From contig CAKOSX010000002.1 in assembly GCA_934119935.1 (NCBI GenBank), forward strand, positions 62,001 to 126,000: DNA of 64,000 nt. Reading direction: 5' to 3'. Within the stretch, counting starts at the first letter, position 1; every line of letters begins with the position of its first letter. This DNA is from an uncultured Clostridia bacterium (GTDB lineage Bacteria; Bacillota; Clostridia; TANB77; CAG-508). The notes under the pieces are model-generated. The model searched no databases, was not told the origin of the DNA, and saw only the letters and a program-made list of their open reading frames with translations. Positions 60,145-64,000 of the stretch are shown here, in pieces. Made by a program: the position numbers and the translations under genes.

Positions 60145-61332
60145 ATGAATAAAAAGACTGTTAGAGACATTGATGTTAAAGGAAAGAAAGTTTTAGTAAG
60201 ATGTGATTTTAATGTTCCTTTAGATGAAAATAAACATATAACAGATAATAGAAGAATAGTTGGAGCTCTTCCAACAATAAAATATTTATTAGATAATGAT
60301 TGCAAAGTAATTCTTTGTTCACATTTAGGAAGACCAAAGGGACAAGTAAATAAAGATTTTTCTTTGGAGCCAGTTGCAAAAGAATTATCTAAATTGTTAG
60401 GAAAAGAAGTAAAACTTGCAAGTGATATAATAGGCGAGAGCGCTAAAGAATTAACTGCAAACATGAAAGATGGAGAAATTGTTCTATTAGAGAATGTTAG
60501 ATTTGATAGTAGAGAAGAAGCAAATGACCCAGAGTTTGCAAAAGAGCTTGCCAGCTTAGCTGAAATATATGTAAATGATGCATTTGGAACAGCTCACAGA
60601 GCACATGCTTCAACAGCTGGAGTAGCAAGTTATTTACCAGCAGTAGCAGGTTTCTTAATGGAGAAAGAACTAAACTTCTTAGGAACAACACTTGAGAATC
60701 CTGAAAGACCATTTGTTGCAATACTTGGAGGAAAAAAGGTATCAGATAAAATTGGTGTTATCGATAGCTTATTAGAAAAAGTAGATACATTAATGATTGG
60801 TGGAGGAATGGCTTATACATTCTTTAAATCAATGGGATACAATGTTGGAAATTCTATTTGCGAATTAGATAAATTAGATTTAGCAAAAAGTTTAATGGAA
60901 AAAGCTAAAGCAAAAGGTGTAAAATTGATGCTTCCTGTAGATACTAAAGTAGGAAAAGAATTCAAAGAAGACACAGAAAGTAAAACTGTTAAATACACAG
61001 AAATACCAGATGGTTGGGAAGGCTTCGACATTGGCGCAGAAACAATAAAGATGTATCAAGACGAATTATCAAAAGCAAAAACTGTTATTTGGAATGGACC
61101 TTTAGGATTGTTCGAATTTGACCAATTTGCAATAGGAACAAATGCAATAGCAGAATACTTAGGAAACCTAGAAGATGTTACAACAGTAATAGGTGGAGGA
61201 GATTCAGCCGCTGCAATAGAAAAACTAGGAATTGGCGATAAATTCACACACATTTCAACAGGTGGCGGAGCATCACTAGAATTCTTAGAAGGAAAGAAAC
61301 TTCCAGGAGTAGAATGCTTACTAGACAAATAA
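60145..61332 (+). CDS. pgk: Phosphoglycerate kinase
   Basis: 395-residue glycolytic kinase that makes ATP from 1,3-bisphosphoglycerate. KVLVRCDFNVPLDENKHITD, LCSHLGRPKG, NDAFGTAHRAHAS and the C-terminal VIGGGDSAAAIEKLG and THISTGGGASLEFLEG are all present. AAAGGAAG precedes ATG 60145; the frame back to 60079 covers the upstream hairpin and is rejected. Confidence 0.97.
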   Translation: MNKKTVRDIDVKGKKVLVRCDFNVPLDENKHITDNRRIVGALPTIKYLLDNDCKVILCSHLGRPKGQVNKDFSLEPVAKELSKLLGKEVKLASDIIGESAKELTANMKDGEIVLLENVRFDSREEANDPEFAKELASLAEIYVNDAFGTAHRAHASTAGVASYLPAVAGFLMEKELNFLGTTLENPERPFVAILGGKKVSDKIGVIDSLLEKVDTLMIGGGMAYTFFKSMGYNVGNSICELDKLDLAKSLMEKAKAKGVKLMLPVDTKVGKEFKEDTESKTVKYTEIPDGWEGFDIGAETIKMYQDELSKAKTVIWNGPLGLFEFDQFAIGTNAIAEYLGNLEDVTTVIGGGDSAAAIEKLGIGDKFTHISTGGGASLEFLEGKKLPGVECLLDK

Positions 61333-61337
61333 CTATA

Positions 61338-61452
61338 TTTAATAATTGTATTTTTCTAAAATTAACTGACTACCCTTTGGCTCAAGCTTTGCTATGAGAA
61401 CTTTCGACGGCGGGGCTACGCATTTAATTTTATAAATAATACAATTATTAAA
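61338..61452. repeat. Inverted-arm element before tpiA
   Basis: 115 bp. TTTAATAATTGTA and TACAATTATTAAA are perfect 13-bp inverted arms, extended imperfectly inward (CTAAAATTAA / TTAATTTTAT). A GC-rich core (61366-61422) contains GGCTCAAGC and CGACGGCGGGGC. Core not obviously homologous to copies A-C, but the size and architecture match. Confidence 0.6.
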
Positions 61453-61475
61453 TCAAAATATTAAGGAGGACGTGT

Positions 61476-62225
61476 ATGAGAAGAAAGGTAATCGCAGGAA
61501 ACTGGAAAATGAATATGCTTCCAGCAGATACAATAAATTTTATAGAAGGTTTAGCTCCTCTTGTAAAAGATTCTGAAAATGAGGTTATATTGTGTGTGCC
61601 ATATACAGATTTATTTTATGCATGGCATACAACAGAAGGTACTAATATTCATATTGGTGCAGAAAATATGCACTGGGAAGAAAAGGGTGCATATACAGGA
61701 GAAGTTTCTGGACAAATGCTAAAAAGCATAGGAGTTGAATATGTTATAATAGGTCACTCAGAGAGACGTGCATATTTTGCAGAAACAGATGAGACTGTAA
61801 ACAAGAAAATTAAATCTGCATTTGCAAATGATTTAAAACCAATAGTTTGCGTTGGTGAGTCTTTAGAACAAAGAGAAGCTGGCAAAACAGAAGAAGTTAT
61901 AACAAAGCAAGTAGAATTAGCACTAGCTGGTCTTACAGAAGAACAAGTAAAAAATACTATAATAGCATATGAGCCAATCTGGGCAATTGGAACTGGCAAA
62001 ACAGCTACATCAGAGGATGCAAATAATAGTATTAAAGCTATAAGAAAAAAGATTTCTGAAATATATGGAAGTGTTGCAGAAGATGTAATTATTCAATATG
62101 GTGGAAGTGTAAAATCAACAAATGCAAAAGAACTATTCGAAACATCAGATATTGATGGAGCCTTAGTTGGAGGAGCAAGTTTAAAAGTAGACGAATTTGC
62201 AAAAATAGTAAATTACAATAAATAG
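61476..62225 (+). CDS. tpiA: Triosephosphate isomerase
   Basis: 249 residues. GNWKMN with the catalytic Lys, IIGHSERR with the catalytic His, AYEPIWAIGTG with the catalytic Glu, and YGGSVKSTNAKEL phosphate loop. AAGGAGG before the ATG. Separated from pgk by 143 bp of inverted-arm element. Confidence 0.97.
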   Translation: MRRKVIAGNWKMNMLPADTINFIEGLAPLVKDSENEVILCVPYTDLFYAWHTTEGTNIHIGAENMHWEEKGAYTGEVSGQMLKSIGVEYVIIGHSERRAYFAETDETVNKKIKSAFANDLKPIVCVGESLEQREAGKTEEVITKQVELALAGLTEEQVKNTIIAYEPIWAIGTGKTATSEDANNSIKAIRKKISEIYGSVAEDVIIQYGGSVKSTNAKELFETSDIDGALVGGASLKVDEFAKIVNYNK

Positions 62226-62299
62226 ACACAGTGTATGGCATTGAGCTGATATAGAAAAAATACAGCTCTGTGCCTTTGGAAAGGAAATGGAATAAGAAA

Positions 62300-63835
62300 A
62301 TGAAAGATAAATTGACAATGCTAATGATATTAGATGGTTTTGGAATAAATGAAAATGAGCAAGGAAATGCAGTAAAGCTTGCCAATACTCCAAACATAGA
62401 CAAATTAATGAAAACATGCCCAACAACAAGAATTTTTGCTAGCGGAATGAGCGTTGGTTTACCAGAAGGTCAAATGGGAAATTCAGAGGTAGGCCATACA
62501 AACATTGGAGCTGGAAGAATTGTTTATCAAGAGCTAACAAAAATAACAAAATCAATAGAAGATGGAGACTTTTTCAGTATTCCAGAATTTAATAAGGCAA
62601 TAGAAAATTGTAAAAAATATAATTCTAAATTGCATATAATGGGCTTACTATCAGACGGTGGTGTACATAGCCACATTCGCCATTTGTATGGATTATTAGA
62701 ACTTGCAAAGAGAAAAGATTTTGAAAATGTATTTGTACATTGCTTTATGGATGGTAGAGATACTCCACCAGCTTCAGGTGAAGGATATATTACAAAACTA
62801 GAAGAAAAAATGAAGGAAAAAGGAATAGGCAAAATTGCAAGTATATCTGGAAGATTCTATGCAATGGATAGAGATAAGAGATGGCAAAGAGTTCAAAAGG
62901 CTTATGATGCAATGGTTAATGGAGTTGGAAACAAGGCTTCATCTGCAATACAAGCAGTAGAGGCATCATACCAAAAAGAAATTTTTGATGAATTTATAGA
63001 GCCAACTGTAATATGCAATGGAGATACACCAGTTGCAAAAATAGAGCCACACGATTCTGTAATATTCTTTAACTTCAGACCAGACAGAGCAAGAGAAATA
63101 AGCAGAACATTAGTTGATCCAGAATTTAATGATTTTGAAACAAGAAAAGATTTGGATTTATGTTTTGTTTGTATGACTCCATATGATGAAACATTACCAA
63201 ATGTTGATATTGCATTCAAGAAGGAACATCTAAAAAATACATTCGGAGAATACATCAGTAATTTAGGTTATACTCAATTACGTATAGCAGAAACAGAGAA
63301 ATATGCTCACGTAACATTCTTCTTCAATGGTGGTCAAGAAAAGCAATATCCAGGAGAAGATAGAATATTGGTTCCATCACCAAAGGTTGAAACATATGAT
63401 ATGCAACCAGAGATGAGTGCACCAGAAGTTACAGAAAAAGTTGTAGATGCAATAAATTCTAAAAAATATGATGCAATAATATTAAACTTTGCAAACCCAG
63501 ATATGGTTGGACACACAGGAAACTTAGAAGCTGCTATAAAAGCAGTTGAAACAATAGACGAGAGCGTTGGAAAAGTTGTAGAAGCTGTAAATGCTCAAAA
63601 TGGAGTATTAATTATAACAGCAGACCATGGAAACTGCGAGCAAATGATAGACTACAAAACAGGGGAGCCACACACAGCACACACAACAAACCCTGTTCCA
63701 CTAATATTAGTTGGAATGGATAATGCAAAACTAAGAGAAGGAAAACTAGCTGATTTAACACCAACAATGCTAGACATAATGGGACTAAAGAAGCCAGAAG
63801 AAATGACTGGAGAAAGTATTATAGTTGAAAAATAG
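62300..63835 (+). CDS. gpmI: Phosphoglycerate mutase, 2,3-bisphosphoglycerate-independent
   Basis: 511-residue manganese enzyme converting 3- to 2-phosphoglycerate; alkaline phosphatase fold. LMILDGFGINENEQGNA has the first metal Asp, GQMGNSEVGHTNIGAGR the phospho-accepting Ser (about residue 62), MDGRDTPP, FNFRPDRAREISRTL, NPDMVGHTG and TADHGNCEQM. ATG 62300 gives the usual length; GGAAAGGA is 13 nt upstream, and GTG 62270 lies ahead of it. Sigma or spore control is not visible. Confidence 0.95.
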   Translation: MKDKLTMLMILDGFGINENEQGNAVKLANTPNIDKLMKTCPTTRIFASGMSVGLPEGQMGNSEVGHTNIGAGRIVYQELTKITKSIEDGDFFSIPEFNKAIENCKKYNSKLHIMGLLSDGGVHSHIRHLYGLLELAKRKDFENVFVHCFMDGRDTPPASGEGYITKLEEKMKEKGIGKIASISGRFYAMDRDKRWQRVQKAYDAMVNGVGNKASSAIQAVEASYQKEIFDEFIEPTVICNGDTPVAKIEPHDSVIFFNFRPDRAREISRTLVDPEFNDFETRKDLDLCFVCMTPYDETLPNVDIAFKKEHLKNTFGEYISNLGYTQLRIAETEKYAHVTFFFNGGQEKQYPGEDRILVPSPKVETYDMQPEMSAPEVTEKVVDAINSKKYDAIILNFANPDMVGHTGNLEAAIKAVETIDESVGKVVEAVNAQNGVLIITADHGNCEQMIDYKTGEPHTAHTTNPVPLILVGMDNAKLREGKLADLTPTMLDIMGLKKPEEMTGESIIVEK

Positions 63836-63852
63836 AAAATAAGGGAGCGCAT

Positions 63853-64000
63853 ATGCCAAAGGGTGAAACTATAAAAGACTTATATTCTGAAATTAGAAAA
63901 TGCCTTTTTTATATGATACCAGAAAAATGGGAAAGCATATATCTTTATGCGTCAGTTATACAGAGGGATAATGGTGAAGAAACAGGAGAAATGTTTTTTT
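63853..64000 (+). CDS. YezG/DUF600-like protein, 5' part
   Basis: Partial gene cut by the right window edge; 49 codons are open. The start (LYSEIRKCLFYMIPEKWESI then YLYASVIQRDNGEETGEMFF) resembles YezG-type (DUF600) immunity proteins, which neutralise YeeF/LXG-type toxins and typically read IPxEWxxVYLYAEV. AAGGGAG lies 6 nt before ATG 63853, 17 bp after gpmI. The toxin partner is not in view. Moderate confidence from a short stretch. Confidence 0.6.
   Translation, partial: MPKGETIKDLYSEIRKCLFYMIPEKWESIYLYASVIQRDNGEETGEMFF

Overview
The window is AT-rich chromosomal DNA from a spore-forming, Clostridia-like Firmicute. The evidence is a gram-positive ribosomal gene order with strong AAGGAGG-type ribosome binding sites, a T-box leader on thrS, the sporulation genes spoIIP, spoVG and spoVT, heavy AGA and TTA codon use, and frequent TTG and GTG starts. 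No species can be named from the sequence alone. I saw no rRNA, tRNA, CRISPR array, prophage or intact insertion sequence.

Layout. 1-2910 holds the 3' end of an alpha-glucan phosphorylase and lysS. 3120-6105 carries two stand-alone genes with clearly higher GC and different codons: a beta-CASP metallo-beta-lactamase-fold RNase and a PIN-PhoH ATPase. 6356-14012 holds recJ, relA, a glyoxalase-II-like hydrolase, hisS and an anchored hypothetical. Next come spoIIP (minus strand), pgi, T-box-thrS, a PD-(D/E)XK nuclease-like gene, a 778-residue unknown, deoB, an E2-fold protein, a radical SAM protein, an acyl-ACP thioesterase, a transglutaminase-like protein, murC, spoVG, a GC-rich 71-residue orphan and a RelA/SpoT-fold protein.

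30949-47821 is the S10-spc-alpha ribosomal superoperon, from rpsJ to rplQ, with secY, adk, map, infA and rpoA. It has a strong promoter, a long leader, and internal promoter and terminator signals around secY/adk. Ribosomal protein L30 (rpmD) is absent from its usual place. L29 has a long basic tail and L17 is unusually long.

47912-55813 is a mixed region: a Cys-rich unknown, a membrane-anchored mini GT2-like protein, recD2, comFC with an apparently non-canonical start, a KAP-type P-loop NTPase, spoVT, a 75-residue protein and a nitroreductase. 55934-58791 (minus) pairs an SLC13-type carrier with a FAD oxidoreductase. 59051-63835 is a glycolytic run, gap-pgk-tpiA-gpmI, followed by the start of a YezG/DUF600-like gene.

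The least explained signals are: (a) an element of about 115 bp, with two tandem copies before hisS and one before recD2, whose core is conserved while its terminal inverted arms differ between loci yet stay self-complementary; similar-sized inverted-arm elements sit before tpiA and inside the ribosomal operon; (b) the GC-rich gene cassettes; (c) long leaders before rpsJ and rpsM; and (d) a triple 11-bp direct repeat between the divergent gap and FAD-oxidoreductase promoters.
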